The translations under genes were made by a program, and so were the position numbers. The notes under the pieces were generated by a model that did no database searches, had not been told where the DNA came from, and was given only the letters and a program-made list of their open reading frames with translations. A DNA stretch of 64,000 nucleotides from contig JADJEE010000001.1 in assembly GCA_016709225.1 (NCBI GenBank), positions 744,001 through 808,000 on the forward strand, in the 5' to 3' direction. Every line of letters begins with the position of its first letter. Positions within the stretch are counted from its first letter, which is position 1. Source of the DNA: Deltaproteobacteria bacterium (GTDB taxonomy: Bacteria > Myxococcota_A > Polyangia > Nannocystales > Nannocystaceae). Shown here in pieces: positions 31,899 to 43,607 of the stretch.

Positions 31899-32755
31899 AG
31901 CGCGGCCGCGAGCGCCGGCAGTACCTCGCCGGCCCGCGCGTCCACGCGAATGCTGGCGTAGTCGTCGCCTCGGGTGGCGCCGAGGTTGACGATGACGATC
32001 GGCTGCCCGCGCTCGCTCGCCCGCCGCACGAAGCGGTAGCCCGAGAACACCGCCAGCGAGCTGCCGACCACCAGCAGCGCGTCGGCGGCCGACAGACAGG
32101 CATGGGCGTGCTCGACCACCTCGGCCGGCACGCTCTCGCCGAAGAACACCACGTCGGGCTTGAGTCGACCGCCGCAGCGCAGGCACGAAGGCGGCCGGAA
32201 GCCCGCCAGCAGTCGTGTCGGCAGCTCGACGTCGCCGTCGGGGCGGACCTCGGCGGCCTCGGGGTCGTGCACGCGCGCGTGCTCGAGCTCGGGGTTGTCG
32301 GCCACCACTCGCGCGTGTACCTGCGTGCGCGGCTCGAGTCCGCCGCACTCGAGGCAGCGCACGCGGTGCAGCGTGCCGTGCAGCTCGATCACCGACGGCG
32401 AGCCGGCGCGTTGGTGCAGCTCGTCGACGTTCTGCGTGATGAGGCCATCGACCACGCCGCGGCGCTGCAGCGATGCGATCGCGCGGTGGCCCTCGTTGGG
32501 GGCCGCGGCGGCGAAGCGCGGCCAGCCGACCATCGCCCGCGCCCAGTAGCGCGCGCGGCCCTCGGCGCTGGCGGCATACTCCTGGAAGCGGATCGGCTGG
32601 CGCGCGCGCGCGGTGGTGCCGGGCCCACGGTAGTCGGGGATGCCCGACTCGGTACTGATGCCGGCGCCGCTCAGCACCGCGACGGTGCGGCCGCGCAGCA
32701 GTGTGATCGCCCTCGCGAGGGCCTCGTCCGGGCGGTCGACGCGGGCGTCGGACAT
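31895..32755 (-). CDS. Sir2-family NAD-dependent protein deacylase
   Basis: A 286-residue sirtuin that removes acyl groups from lysines with NAD+. Motifs are GAGIST (30-35), TQNVD (108-111), catalytic His126 in IELHGT, zinc cysteines Cys134/Cys137 and Cys191/Cys194, and the C-terminal GSSLAVF and VNLG blocks. The 50-residue insert between the zinc pairs is longer than in short bacterial CobB and contains charged residues. It is coupled to the DUF218 gene downstream; the upstream redoxin gene starts beyond 32766. Confidence 0.93.
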   Translation of the reverse strand: MSDARVDRPDEALARAITLLRGRTVAVLSGAGISTESGIPDYRGPGTTARARQPIRFQEYAASAEGRARYWARAMVGWPRFAAAAPNEGHRAIASLQRRGVVDGLITQNVDELHQRAGSPSVIELHGTLHRVRCLECGGLEPRTQVHARVVADNPELEHARVHDPEAAEVRPDGDVELPTRLLAGFRPPSCLRCGGRLKPDVVFFGESVPAEVVEHAHACLSAADALLVVGSSLAVFSGYRFVRRASERGQPIVIVNLGATRGDDYASIRVDARAGEVLPALAAAL

Positions 32756-32765
32756 CGGCGTGCGC

Positions 32766-33467
32766 TCACTTGGCGTACTTCACCGAGCAGCCGTACGACG
32801 GCGTCTCGGGCACGCTCACGGGCTTGCCCGCGCGCACCTCGGCGAGCGCCTGTGCGAGGTGGTTGCGGTAGGCACCGCCACCGTCGACCTCGCCGATGGG
32901 CGCGTTGTCGATCGCGCCGCGGTAGAGCAGCTTGCCCTCGCCGTCGATGAGGAACACGTGCGGGGTCTTGGTCGCGCCGTAGGCGTGGCCGACCGCGCCG
33001 TCCTCGTCGAGCAGCACCGGGTGCGCCATGCCGAAGCCGCGCGCGCCCTCGCGGCTGTTGTCGGCGCCGGCGCCCTGCTTGCCGGGCGCGCCCGAGTTGA
33101 TCGCCAGCCACACCACACCGGCCTTCGCCTCCTGCTCGGCCATGTCGCGCAGCGGGCCCTCGCCGTGGGCGTACTTCACGAATGGGCAACCCGGGTTCCA
33201 CCACTCGAGCACCAGCAGCTTGCCCTTGCCGTCGGCGAGGCCGTGGTGCTGACCCTCGGTGTCGACGAGATCGAAGGCCGGCGCGGGCTGACCGATGGCC
33301 GCGGTCGCGACGGGCGTCTGCGCGGGGGTCTGCGCGGGCGGGCTCGACTCGGGCGGCGCGATCGGCATCGTCGCGGCCGTCACCGGCGGCGCGCCCTCGG
33401 TGGCGGTGGCGGCGGAGCGGGTGCACGCGGCAGCGAGCAGGGCGATCGCGACGACGACGGGCTTCAT
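32766..33467 (-). CDS. Redoxin/thioredoxin-fold lipoprotein
   Basis: A 233-residue lipoprotein: signal VAIALLAAAC (lipid Cys15), a Thr/Pro linker to about residue 55, then an AhpC/TSA-like redoxin fold (GQPAPAFDLVDTEG). The active-site Cys94 is in GCPFVKY, so there is one catalytic Cys and no nearby resolving Cys. Cys228 (YGCSVKY) near the end could be the partner. The TKTPHVFLID cis-proline motif is present. It probably acts as a periplasmic peroxidase or thiol carrier. Upstream of Sir2 on the same strand. Confidence 0.85.
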   Translation of the reverse strand: MKPVVVAIALLAAACTRSAATATEGAPPVTAATMPIAPPESSPPAQTPAQTPVATAAIGQPAPAFDLVDTEGQHHGLADGKGKLLVLEWWNPGCPFVKYAHGEGPLRDMAEQEAKAGVVWLAINSGAPGKQGAGADNSREGARGFGMAHPVLLDEDGAVGHAYGATKTPHVFLIDGEGKLLYRGAIDNAPIGEVDGGGAYRNHLAQALAEVRAGKPVSVPETPSYGCSVKYAK

Positions 33468-33474
33468 GGCCGCG

Positions 33475-35060
33475 CTAGCCTACCGCAGCGGCCGCGGCGG
33501 TGCCCGCGTCGCGACGCCGACGCGTCCACATGAACACCACGAGGCCCACGCAGATCGCGTCGAACAGCTCGCCGGTGTAGCCATAGATCGTGCGGTGTTG
33601 GGGGTCCATCATCGGCACGTCGACCACGAAGCCATCGGGCGGCTGTGGCCCGTCGATGTCGGGATCGGTGACCTCGGTGCGGTGGTGCGCCGCGCCGGTC
33701 GGATCGATGTACACGCTGACGCCGGTGTTCACGGCGCGGACCATCGGCTTGCGGTGCTCGACCGCGCGGAACACCGCCAGGCCCAGGTGCTGTCCGGGCT
33801 CCTCGGTCTTGCCGAACCACGCGTCGTTGGTGAGGTTGACGAATGCGTTGACCTCTTGCGCCGCGGTCTCGCGCACGTAGCGGGGCAGGATGTCCTCGTA
33901 GCAGACGAACGGCCCCAGTCGCCACGGTCCCAGCGGCAGCACCCCGGGGCCCGCACCCTGGGCGATGTGCGACGCCGACGGCACTTGCTTGAGGTACCAC
34001 TCGGGGCTCACCAGCGGCGCGTACTCGCCGAACATCAGCCGGTAGACCTTGTCGTAGCGGCCCGCGACCGTGCCCGCGCGATCGAGCAGGATCGCCGAGT
34101 TGTAGGGGTAGGGCGAGCCGCCCTGGCTCTCGCGGGTGACCGCGCCGAAGATGATCGGGATGTCGAAGCCCCGCTTCACCCGCCATGGATGATCGGGCGG
34201 GAGATCGGTGGTGCGATCGCGGGTGAACGCGCGCGGGTTGGGGTACGCGGTCTCGCCCCACAGCGCCACCTCGGCGCCCTGGGCCTCGAGCGCGGCGGTC
34301 ATCTGTTGTTCGTTGTCGAGCACCCACCGCCGCCACTCGGGGTGGGCCATCTGGCGGATGCTCATGTTGCCCTGCACGACCCCGAAGCGCACCGTCGGTG
34401 CGTCGTCGATGGCCGCGTGCAGCTGCGCGAGCCGTAGCGCACCGTAGATGGGGTTGCCCACCAGCAGCGTCACGGCTGCGATGACGTCGCGACGCGCGAT
34501 GGGCTTGGCGTCGAGCCGCGCCCGCAGCAACGTGTAGAGCGCAGCGTTGGTCGCGACCATGATGCCGCTGACCATGGTCACGCCGCCGAGATCGGCGGTC
34601 TGGATCAGCAGCGGCTGCCAGCACCACGCGTGCGCCATGTAGATGGGAAAGATGTTCGGCAGCGTGGCCTCGACGCCGACCCACACCGCCGGCGCGACGA
34701 TCCACAGCGGCCAGTCGACCCGCGCGCGCAGCTTGGTGATGACCAGCGCCGAGAGGCCCCACAGCAGGCCATGCCACAGCGCGAATAGGAACGTCACGGG
34801 GGTCGCCGCCGGCACCGAGAAGTCGGCGAACTTCACCAGCAGCTGGCTCATCCAGAAGAAGCCCCAGAAGACCGTGATGATGCCGACCAGCCAGCCGTAG
34901 CGGAACGCACGACGCGCCGACAGCCCCTCGATCGCGGCGAAGTACGGGATCCACATGACGAAGCCGAGCCAGAACTGATCGTAGTTCGGGCACGACAGCA
35001 CCATGCCGACGGCCGAGAGGCCAGCCAGCAGCACGCGCTTGGGCTCGGGTCGCGGCAGCT

Positions 35061-35064
<4 letters not shown>
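33475..35064 (-). CDS. lnt: Apolipoprotein N-acyltransferase
   Basis: A 529-residue membrane enzyme that adds the third acyl chain to the N-terminal Cys of lipoproteins, fitting a genome rich in them. Several N-terminal membrane segments are followed by a nitrilase-fold periplasmic domain. The triad is Glu271 (WGETAYPN), Lys339 (YDKVY) and Cys388 (VCYEDILP). The C-terminal membrane helix is followed by an Arg/Ala tail. A TTG start at 35064 is preferred because it overlaps the aspS stop (TTGA), so it is probably coupled; a later GTG at 35034 is possible. Confidence 0.93.
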
Positions 35065-36890
<1,826 letters not shown>

Positions 36891-37207
36891 GATGCTCGGA
36901 ACTGTATCAGCGGCGCCGGCCTTGGTTTGCCCCGCGACACCACGCGAGCGCCCCGGCGGGGCCCAACCGGCGCGAGCGCGGGCCGCGTCCTCATGGGGCG
37001 CCGCCGGTGGCCGCCGGCCTCGCCACCGGCGGCGCGCGGCGAGGCCCCCCCCTCGTGCCCGCGCGGCCGCGGGTGGCGATCGGCCGGCCCCGGCTTGGGC
37101 TCGCGATGCGCTCGCGCGCCTGCTACAACTCGCGCGGGCCCGAGGCCGCCCGTGCTCGTCGCCGCTGACGCGGCGTCGACCGACGGTCCGAAAGCTCGCT
37201 CCTCGCC
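36891..37207. other. Divergent promoter region between aspS and phosphoesterase
   Basis: 317 bp, extremely GC-rich with many CG/GGCC runs. On the minus strand TGATACAGT (about 36902) could be the aspS -10. On the plus strand GCTACAACT (37123-37131) could be the other -10. No hairpin or coding signal is evident. Confidence 0.4.
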
Positions 37208-38065
37208 ATGGCGCTGCGATTCGTGCACGTCTCGGACATCCATCTGCTCGACCTGCGTGGCGTGCGGCCGTGGCACTACTTCAACAAGCGCATCACCGGA
37301 CGCATCAACCTCGCGCTCAAGCGCCGGCGGCTGCACGACGAGCGCATCTTCGACGCCGTGCTCGATTGCGGACGCCGCCTGGGCGCCGACCGGCTGGTGG
37401 TGACCGGCGATCTGACCAACCTCGCGCTGCCGTCGGAGTTCGCCCACGCGCGCGCGAAGCTGTCCGACGCGGGCATGCCCGTCACCGTCATCCCCGGCAA
37501 TCACGACACGTACACCGCAGGTGCGGTGCGGCAGCGGTTGTTCGAGCGGCACTTCGCCGAATTCATGGACGGCGAGCGCGACGGTGACGCGTTCCCGTTC
37601 GTGCAGCGGGTCGGGCCCGCGGCGCTCGTGGGGGTCTCGAGCGGGATCACCTCGCTGCCGCTGTACGCGACGGGCGCGGTCGGGCCTGCCCAGCTGGAGC
37701 GGCTCGAGGCCGTGCTGGCCCGGCTTTCGACCGAGGGACTGATGCGGATCGTGCTGATCCACCATCCACCCGTCGCCGGGGTGTCGAAGCCGCGTCACGA
37801 CCTGCTCGATCTGGGCGCCTTCGGCGAGGTCATCGCACGCCAGGGCGCCGAACTCATCCTCCACGGCCACGAGCATCGTTGCGTGGACAGCACGCTGCCC
37901 GGCCCGCACGGCGACGTGCCGGTGCATGGCGTGGCATCGGGCACCTCGTGCTCGACGCGACCGGGCCGACAGGCTTCGTTTTCGCTATACGAGGTCGACC
38001 GCGACCTCATCCATCGGGAGCGCTACACATGGAACGGAACCGCATTCGATCGCGTGCACGACTGA
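37208..38065 (+). CDS. Calcineurin-like metallophosphoesterase
   Basis: A 285-residue dimetal phosphoesterase. The five signature blocks are present: SDIHL (DxH), VTGDLTN (GD), IPGNHDTY (GNHD), VLIHHPP and LHGHEHR (GHxH). The family covers cyclic-nucleotide and other phosphodiesterases; the substrate is not evident. Its last 37 nt overlap the start of the TPR lipoprotein gene, suggesting a shared transcript. Confidence 0.92.
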   Translation: MALRFVHVSDIHLLDLRGVRPWHYFNKRITGRINLALKRRRLHDERIFDAVLDCGRRLGADRLVVTGDLTNLALPSEFAHARAKLSDAGMPVTVIPGNHDTYTAGAVRQRLFERHFAEFMDGERDGDAFPFVQRVGPAALVGVSSGITSLPLYATGAVGPAQLERLEAVLARLSTEGLMRIVLIHHPPVAGVSKPRHDLLDLGAFGEVIARQGAELILHGHEHRCVDSTLPGPHGDVPVHGVASGTSCSTRPGRQASFSLYEVDRDLIHRERYTWNGTAFDRVHD

Positions 38066-39777
38066 TCTCCTCGACCACCGCGTCACGCATCGGCGTCACC
38101 CGGGGGCTCGCGCTCGCACTGGCACTGCTGCTGCCGGTGGGCTGCGTGAACGCCCTCGACAAGGCCCGCATCGCGTGGTCCGACGGCGAAGGCGACTTCG
38201 ACGAGGCCGAGGAACTCTACCGCGATGCCATCGACCACGAGAAGTACCGCGAGGAGGGCACGCAGGAGCTGGTCGAGATCTACCTGCAGCAGGCCCGCGA
38301 GCAGCGCGATCGTCCGAAGGTCGCCGAGAGCCTCTACAAGAAGGCGCTCAAGCTCGATCCCAACAACGAAGAGGCGCTCGAGGGCCGCGCCCGCGCGCTG
38401 ATCGGCCGCGGCATGCCCGACGAGGCCTTCGCGCTGGTCGAGGAGGGCAGCAAGACCAAGTGTCGCGGCTGCAAGCGTCTGCTCGCGGTGCTGCTGATCG
38501 ACCGCGCCGATCGCTACTACCACGCGCAGATGTGGCCGCAGGCCGAGGCCGACTACAGCCGCGCGCTGGCGATCATCCCCAACGCCGCGGTCGCGCTCGG
38601 CGTGGTGCGCTGTCGCATCGCCCGCGGCGCCACCGAGGAGGCCGCGCAGGCGCTGGCCCCCGCCGCCGATCTGATCGGCGTGCAGGACGTGGATCAGCGG
38701 GGCCAGTTCCTCGAGCTGCGTCGCATCGTGGTGCTCGCGGTGCTCGCCGCCGACAAGCCCGAACTCGCCGACCGCCTGCTCGACATGGCGCCCGCGGGCG
38801 TCGGCGCCGAGGAGCAGCTGGGCCTCGCGATCGAGGTCGCGTACGAGCTCGAGAAGCTGGGCAAGACCGAGATCGCGCTCGACCGCCTCGAGACCCTGGT
38901 CAAGCACGCCGAGGAGGGCAAGCTCAAGGTCTCGGCCGAGCGCGTGGCCGAGCTGCGCGAGCGCCTCGCGGGGCTGTACATCGCCCGCAGCGCGCAGCGG
39001 CTGGCGAAGAACGAGGTCCCCGGCGCCGACGAGGACCTCGCACGCGCGCTCGAGCTGCGGCCGGCCGATCCATCGCTGCAGCTGCAGCGCGTGCTGGCGA
39101 TCGCCGGCAAGGGCAAGCTGCCGGACGCCGAGGCGGCGCTCGGCAAGATCGATCCCTCGACCGGCGGCTACGCGCAGGTGTGGTCGATCCTCCTGACGAT
39201 CCGCGTGCACGACATGATCGCCAGCGGCCGCATCGACGCCGCGCGCGAGCAGCTCGAGCGCGCCAAGTCGAAGACGCCAGAGCTGCCCGAGGTCCACATC
39301 GCGACCGCCGACCTGCTGCGCCACACCGAGGTCAACCTGCGCAAGAAGGACGCCGCGGCGCTGCGCAGCACCGGGTTGGTCAAGTACCCCGGCGGCAAGA
39401 TCACGCGGTTGGGCGAAGCGCTGAGCGAGCTCGACTGGTCGAAGCAGAGCGTCTCGGGCCTCGGCGCGGCGTACCCGTACCGTGCGCCCGGCAGCGAGCA
39501 GAAGCTCGAGGGCCTGCGCACCGACATCGCCAAGGACTACCCGTTCGCGGTGAAATTCGCGGAGAAGGCCGAGGCGACCCTGGTGCTGAAGAACAACCGC
39601 GCCGAGCCGGTCACCGCGACCGTGAAGTGCGGCAGCTTCGACGCGGAGGCCAAGCTCGCACCCTCGAGCAGCTCGCGTGTGCAGGTGAGCAAGCCCGGCT
39701 TCTGCGAGCTGAACCTCGGCGGCAAGGCCGTGACCTACGTCGCGGAGCCGTACACCGAGGTCGAGATCCCACTGTAG
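38029..39777 (+). CDS. TPR-repeat lipoprotein
   Basis: A 582-residue lipoprotein. The ATG at 38029 has CGGGAGCG just upstream and gives a signal ending LLPVGC (lipid Cys39) after an Arg-rich N-region. The rest is mainly helical repeats: EAEELYRDAIDHEKY, KVAESLYKKALKLDPNNEEA and EADYSRALAIIPNAA, with the Ala/Leu/Pro spacing of tetratricopeptide repeats. The last 120 residues change to a beta-rich domain (ATLVLKNNRAEPVTATVKCGS). It probably assembles a periplasmic or outer-membrane complex. The partner is unknown. Confidence 0.85.
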   Translation: MERNRIRSRARLISSTTASRIGVTRGLALALALLLPVGCVNALDKARIAWSDGEGDFDEAEELYRDAIDHEKYREEGTQELVEIYLQQAREQRDRPKVAESLYKKALKLDPNNEEALEGRARALIGRGMPDEAFALVEEGSKTKCRGCKRLLAVLLIDRADRYYHAQMWPQAEADYSRALAIIPNAAVALGVVRCRIARGATEEAAQALAPAADLIGVQDVDQRGQFLELRRIVVLAVLAADKPELADRLLDMAPAGVGAEEQLGLAIEVAYELEKLGKTEIALDRLETLVKHAEEGKLKVSAERVAELRERLAGLYIARSAQRLAKNEVPGADEDLARALELRPADPSLQLQRVLAIAGKGKLPDAEAALGKIDPSTGGYAQVWSILLTIRVHDMIASGRIDAAREQLERAKSKTPELPEVHIATADLLRHTEVNLRKKDAAALRSTGLVKYPGGKITRLGEALSELDWSKQSVSGLGAAYPYRAPGSEQKLEGLRTDIAKDYPFAVKFAEKAEATLVLKNNRAEPVTATVKCGSFDAEAKLAPSSSSRVQVSKPGFCELNLGGKAVTYVAEPYTEVEIPL

Positions 39778-40004
39778 CGCGGGCGACCTCGCGGCGCGGG
39801 CGCGTGTGCCCCTCGCCGCACGCACGTTCAGACACTCACGACCCTCGGGGCTGCCATGAGCCCGATCCCCTCGGGCGTGACCGCGGGCCAACCGGCGGCG
39901 ATGCGCGATCGCAGCGCATCGCTCGCGCGTGACCCACCGTGGGTCGCCACCGGACGGCGTCGGTGCGCGCCCATCGGGCACCACCCCTGGTAGAGTACTC
40001 GGGC

Positions 40005-41237
40005 GTGCCAAGCTGCCCACACCGCAAGATCCGCCCGCTGGGCGAGGGTGCGGTGGGCGACGTGCACCTGTGCGTCGACGTGTTCCGCCGCCGGCTCGTG
40101 GTGGTGAAGTGGCTGCGCGCCGAGGTCCACGAGGGCAGCGAGGCTGCGGTCCGCTTCCAGCGTGAGGCGCAGCTGATGAGTGGCGCCAACTTCGACGGCG
40201 TCATCAAGGTCGAGCACTTCGGCAGCGACGAGTACGGCCGCACCTGGATGGCCATGGAGTTCGTCGACGGCGTGTCGCCGGCCGGCGCCATCGGCGAGGG
40301 CGACACCTGGGGGGTGCACCGGTTGCTCGCCGGCGTCGGCCGCAGCCTCGACGAGCTCCACGGACTCGGGGTCGTCCACCGCGACCTCAAGCCCGACAAC
40401 GTCCTGTTGCGCAATCAGCCCAATGGGCCGAGCGGCTGGGACCCCGTGATCATCGATCTCGGGATCGCGAAGTGGCTCGCCCACGAGGCCGCGACCGCGA
40501 CGGGCTCGGTGTTCGGCACGCCGCACTACATGAGCCCGGAGCAGTTCCGCGACACCAAGCACGTGGGCCCGGCGACCGATCGCTATGCCTTGGCGGTGAT
40601 CGCCTTCGAGCTGCTGTCCGGCCGGCTGCCCTACGACGGTCGGTCGCTGCCGGAGCTGCTGCACCAGCACATGGAATCGGAGATTCCGGCGCTGTCGATC
40701 GCGCTCAAGGGGCGCGCGCGGGCCACCGTGATGGACTCCGGCGCCGCAGCGGACACCCGCGTGCCGTCGCCGCACCTCGACGTGTTCATGCGGCGCGCGA
40801 TGGCCAAGCAACCCGCGGCGCGCTTCGGCTCGGGCCGCGAGATGGCGGCCGCATTCCAGACCGCCGCCACCGCCGACGGCCTGTGGTACGAGCCCGACAC
40901 CGTCGAGCCGCTGTTCGAGCGCTTGGTGCGGCCGATCGTCGAGATGACCTACGCCGGGGCGGTGCATCGCTTCGACATGCGCGAGGGGCCGATCGTGATC
41001 GGTCGCCACGAGGCGTGCCAGCTGGTGGTGACCTCGCCGCGCATGAGTCGGCTGCATGCCTGCGTGTACGCGCACCGTGGTCGCATCTGGATCGCCGATC
41101 TGCAGAGCCAGAACGGCACGCAGTACCAGGGCCGCGCGCTCGCGGCCGCGGTGCCGGTGCCGATCCGCGCCGACGGCGAGGGCGCGCCGATCCGGCTGTA
41201 CGATCAGGACCTCGAGATCCGCGCCGTCGAGTCGTGA
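40005..41237 (+). CDS. Ser/Thr protein kinase with C-terminal FHA domain
   Basis: A 410-residue cytosolic eukaryotic-like kinase. Kinase motifs are the glycine loop GEGAVGDVH (13-21), Lys35 in VVVKW, catalytic VVHRDLKPDN (Asp127), DLG instead of DFG (Asp151) and GTPHYMSPEQ. Residues about 320-405 are an FHA domain (GRHE, SRLHA, QNGTQ) that binds phosphothreonine. The GTG start at 40005 lies 8 nt after a TAGAGT element (39991-39996), so a leaderless mRNA is likely. An in-frame start 66 nt earlier is less likely. The octahaem gene follows within 4 nt of the stop. Confidence 0.92.
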   Translation: MPSCPHRKIRPLGEGAVGDVHLCVDVFRRRLVVVKWLRAEVHEGSEAAVRFQREAQLMSGANFDGVIKVEHFGSDEYGRTWMAMEFVDGVSPAGAIGEGDTWGVHRLLAGVGRSLDELHGLGVVHRDLKPDNVLLRNQPNGPSGWDPVIIDLGIAKWLAHEAATATGSVFGTPHYMSPEQFRDTKHVGPATDRYALAVIAFELLSGRLPYDGRSLPELLHQHMESEIPALSIALKGRARATVMDSGAAADTRVPSPHLDVFMRRAMAKQPAARFGSGREMAAAFQTAATADGLWYEPDTVEPLFERLVRPIVEMTYAGAVHRFDMREGPIVIGRHEACQLVVTSPRMSRLHACVYAHRGRIWIADLQSQNGTQYQGRALAAAVPVPIRADGEGAPIRLYDQDLEIRAVES

Positions 41238-41240
41238 ACC

Positions 41241-43049
41241 ATGACGAGCTGGGGCTGGCCGAGCGCGTTGCTGTTCGGGCCCGCGCTGGCGTGGACGGCC
41301 GCGGTGACGGTGGGCAGCGCGTGGACGCTGCTCGACGACGACGCCTGGCGCCCGATCGATCGCCGCGCTGCCGCCGTCGTGGGTGACGACGACTGCCGCA
41401 GCTGCCACCCCGAGAAGTGGCGCAGCTGGCACGACAGCTACCACCGGACCATGACGCAGGTGGTCGACGACGCCGGCAGCCGCATCGCGGCGCCGTTTCT
41501 CGGCGAGCAGCTGACCACGCTCGGCTTCACCGCCACGATGGATCGCAGCGCCGACGGTCGGCCGCACCTGCGCGTCGTCGATGCCGAGGGCGCAGCGGTG
41601 ATCGATGCCGACGTCGAGCTCACGGTCGGCAGCCATCGCGTGCAGCAGTACGTCGCGCGCATCGATCGCGGGGGCGGGCCCGACGAGCGCTGGCGCCTGC
41701 CGCTGGCGTGGCACCTCGGCGAGGCGCGATGGATCCACCTCGACACTGCATTCCTCGCCGAGGATGGCGTGAACGGCTCGCGCGACGACTACCTGCGGCA
41801 CTTCGTGCGCTACAACGACAACTGCCTGTTCTGCCACAACACCGAGCCGTCGCCGGGGCTCGAGCAGGGGCGCTGGCACACCACCGTGGGGCAGTGGGGC
41901 ATCGGCTGCGAGGCGTGCCACGGCCGCGCGTCGGCGCACGTGCAGCGGCAGGCCTCGCCGCTGCGTCGGGTGTGGTCGGTCGCCGGCCCCGACCCCGCCA
42001 TCGTCGATCCGGGCGCACTGACACCCGAGCGCGCGGCCGACGTGTGCGGCCGTTGCCACGGCCAGCGCATCGGCCTCGACATCGATCGCATCCTCGCCGT
42101 GGGCGACGGCTTCGTGCCCGGCGAGTCGCTCGCGGCGGTGTCGCGGCCGATCCTGCGCGACGCCCACCTCGGCGACGATCCCGACACGCCGTTTGCGACG
42201 CGCTTCTGGCCCGACGCGACCCCACGGCTGTCGGCCCACGAGTACCAGGGCCTGCTGGCCTCACCGTGCCACGACGACGGCCGCGGGCTGCACTGCAACG
42301 ACTGCCACGACATGCACGGCGACACGCCCTCGATGCAGCTGCGCCGCGACTTCGATCGCAGCGGCACCTGCGTGCGCTGCCACGACACGGCGACGCTCTC
42401 GGCGGGTGCGCGGCACGGTGGCCACGGCGCGTCGGTCGATTGCATGGACTGCCACATGCCGCGCACCAGCTACGGCCTGTTGCAGGGCATGATCAGCCAC
42501 CGCGTCACGAGCCCCGATCCGGGGGCTGCGGTGGGGCTGCACGATCGCCCCGACGCGTGCACGCAGTGCCACGTCGATCGCGACCGCTCGTGGGCCGCCG
42601 CGGCCATGTCGCGCGTGGGCCTCGCGGGCACCGAGCCGGCGCGGGGCCCCGACGCGCGCGAGAGCTGGGGCCCGCGGGTGCTGCTCGATCTGCACGGCGG
42701 CGATCCGATCCAGCGCGCGCTCGCGGTCGATGCCCTGGCCCAGCCGCGCGCGACCGCGTCGGCGTCGCAGCGGCTGTCGTGGGTGGTCGATGCGATGGCC
42801 GACGACTACGCCGCGGTGCGATGGATGGCATGGGTGGCCGCGCGTCGTCTCGCCGCGGACGCCGACGACGGCGCGAGGGTTCGCGCGGCGCTGGCGGATT
42901 TCGATCCCGAGGCCGAGCCGGCGTCGCGGTTGCCGGCATGGCAGGCGATCCGGGCGGCGCTCGGGCCCGGCGCGTTCGACGACGCGCCCGCGCGCCGCGA
43001 GGCGCTCGAGGCCAGCCGCGACGCGCAGGCGATCTGGATCGGCGAGTGA
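41241..43049 (+). CDS. Octahaem c-type cytochrome with HEAT-like C-terminus
   Basis: A 602-residue exported cytochrome. An N-terminal membrane anchor (about 9-32) leads to eight CxxCH haem sites between residues 52 and 444: CRSCH, CLFCH, CEACH, CGRCH, CNDCH, CVRCH, CMDCH and CTQCH. The order and spacing resemble the cytochrome c554 / multihaem nitrite or hydroxylamine group, but the catalytic lysine-type haem is absent. The last 150 residues are helical, HEAT-like and cysteine-free. Probably an electron carrier at the membrane. It sits between a kinase and a small membrane protein with no gaps. Confidence 0.88.
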   Translation: MTSWGWPSALLFGPALAWTAAVTVGSAWTLLDDDAWRPIDRRAAAVVGDDDCRSCHPEKWRSWHDSYHRTMTQVVDDAGSRIAAPFLGEQLTTLGFTATMDRSADGRPHLRVVDAEGAAVIDADVELTVGSHRVQQYVARIDRGGGPDERWRLPLAWHLGEARWIHLDTAFLAEDGVNGSRDDYLRHFVRYNDNCLFCHNTEPSPGLEQGRWHTTVGQWGIGCEACHGRASAHVQRQASPLRRVWSVAGPDPAIVDPGALTPERAADVCGRCHGQRIGLDIDRILAVGDGFVPGESLAAVSRPILRDAHLGDDPDTPFATRFWPDATPRLSAHEYQGLLASPCHDDGRGLHCNDCHDMHGDTPSMQLRRDFDRSGTCVRCHDTATLSAGARHGGHGASVDCMDCHMPRTSYGLLQGMISHRVTSPDPGAAVGLHDRPDACTQCHVDRDRSWAAAAMSRVGLAGTEPARGPDARESWGPRVLLDLHGGDPIQRALAVDALAQPRATASASQRLSWVVDAMADDYAAVRWMAWVAARRLAADADDGARVRAALADFDPEAEPASRLPAWQAIRAALGPGAFDDAPARREALEASRDAQAIWIGE

Positions 43050-43522
43050 GCAATCCCTGTGTCGAGGTACTAGGATGCGGTGAGCAACCAGTGGAGCACG
43101 CCCGTCACGTTCGCTTGTCGCTGGGCTTGTTGGCGATCTTCCTCGCCAGCGGCCTGTGGCTCGAGGCGATGATCGGCCTGCGGGCCGGCGACTGGATCGA
43201 CGATCCACTGCGCCGCGAGTTCCTGCGCCTGGGCCACGCCCACGGCGGCCTGCTCGCGCTGGTGAACCTCGTGCTCGCGTGGGCGATGACGCAGCTCGGC
43301 ACACCTGCGACGTGGGCAGGGCGGGTGCGCCGCGCATCGCTGCTGGGCGCTGCGCTGGTCGGCGGCGGCTTCATGGGTGGCGGGCTCTGGCATGCCGCCG
43401 CCGATCCCGGGCCGCTCGTGCTGGTGGTCCCGGCCGGCGCCATGATGCTGTTGGCGAGCGTGGTCGCGGTCGCAGCGGTGGCGGGCACCGCGGCCGCGCC
43501 ACCGCCCGCGGACGACCCCTGA
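43046..43522 (+). CDS. Small membrane protein with four hydrophobic segments
   Basis: A 158-residue protein. The GTG start at 43046 overlaps the octahaem stop (GTGA); an in-frame GTG at 43091, just before the first hydrophobic segment and 14 nt after a TAGGAT element, is an alternative. Four hydrophobic segments are separated by short charged loops. A conserved-looking motif GHAHGGLLALVN lies in the second. Probably the membrane partner of the octahaem protein. The family is not recognised. Confidence 0.78.
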   Translation: MSNPCVEVLGCGEQPVEHARHVRLSLGLLAIFLASGLWLEAMIGLRAGDWIDDPLRREFLRLGHAHGGLLALVNLVLAWAMTQLGTPATWAGRVRRASLLGAALVGGGFMGGGLWHAAADPGPLVLVVPAGAMMLLASVVAVAAVAGTAAAPPPADDP

Positions 43523-43607
43523 CGAGCATCGTGCGACGGTCGGCCACGAGGTCGCGTCGTGGGGGACGAACGGGCGCCAAGACGGCGTCCGTGCGGGAGC
43601 TCCAGCG

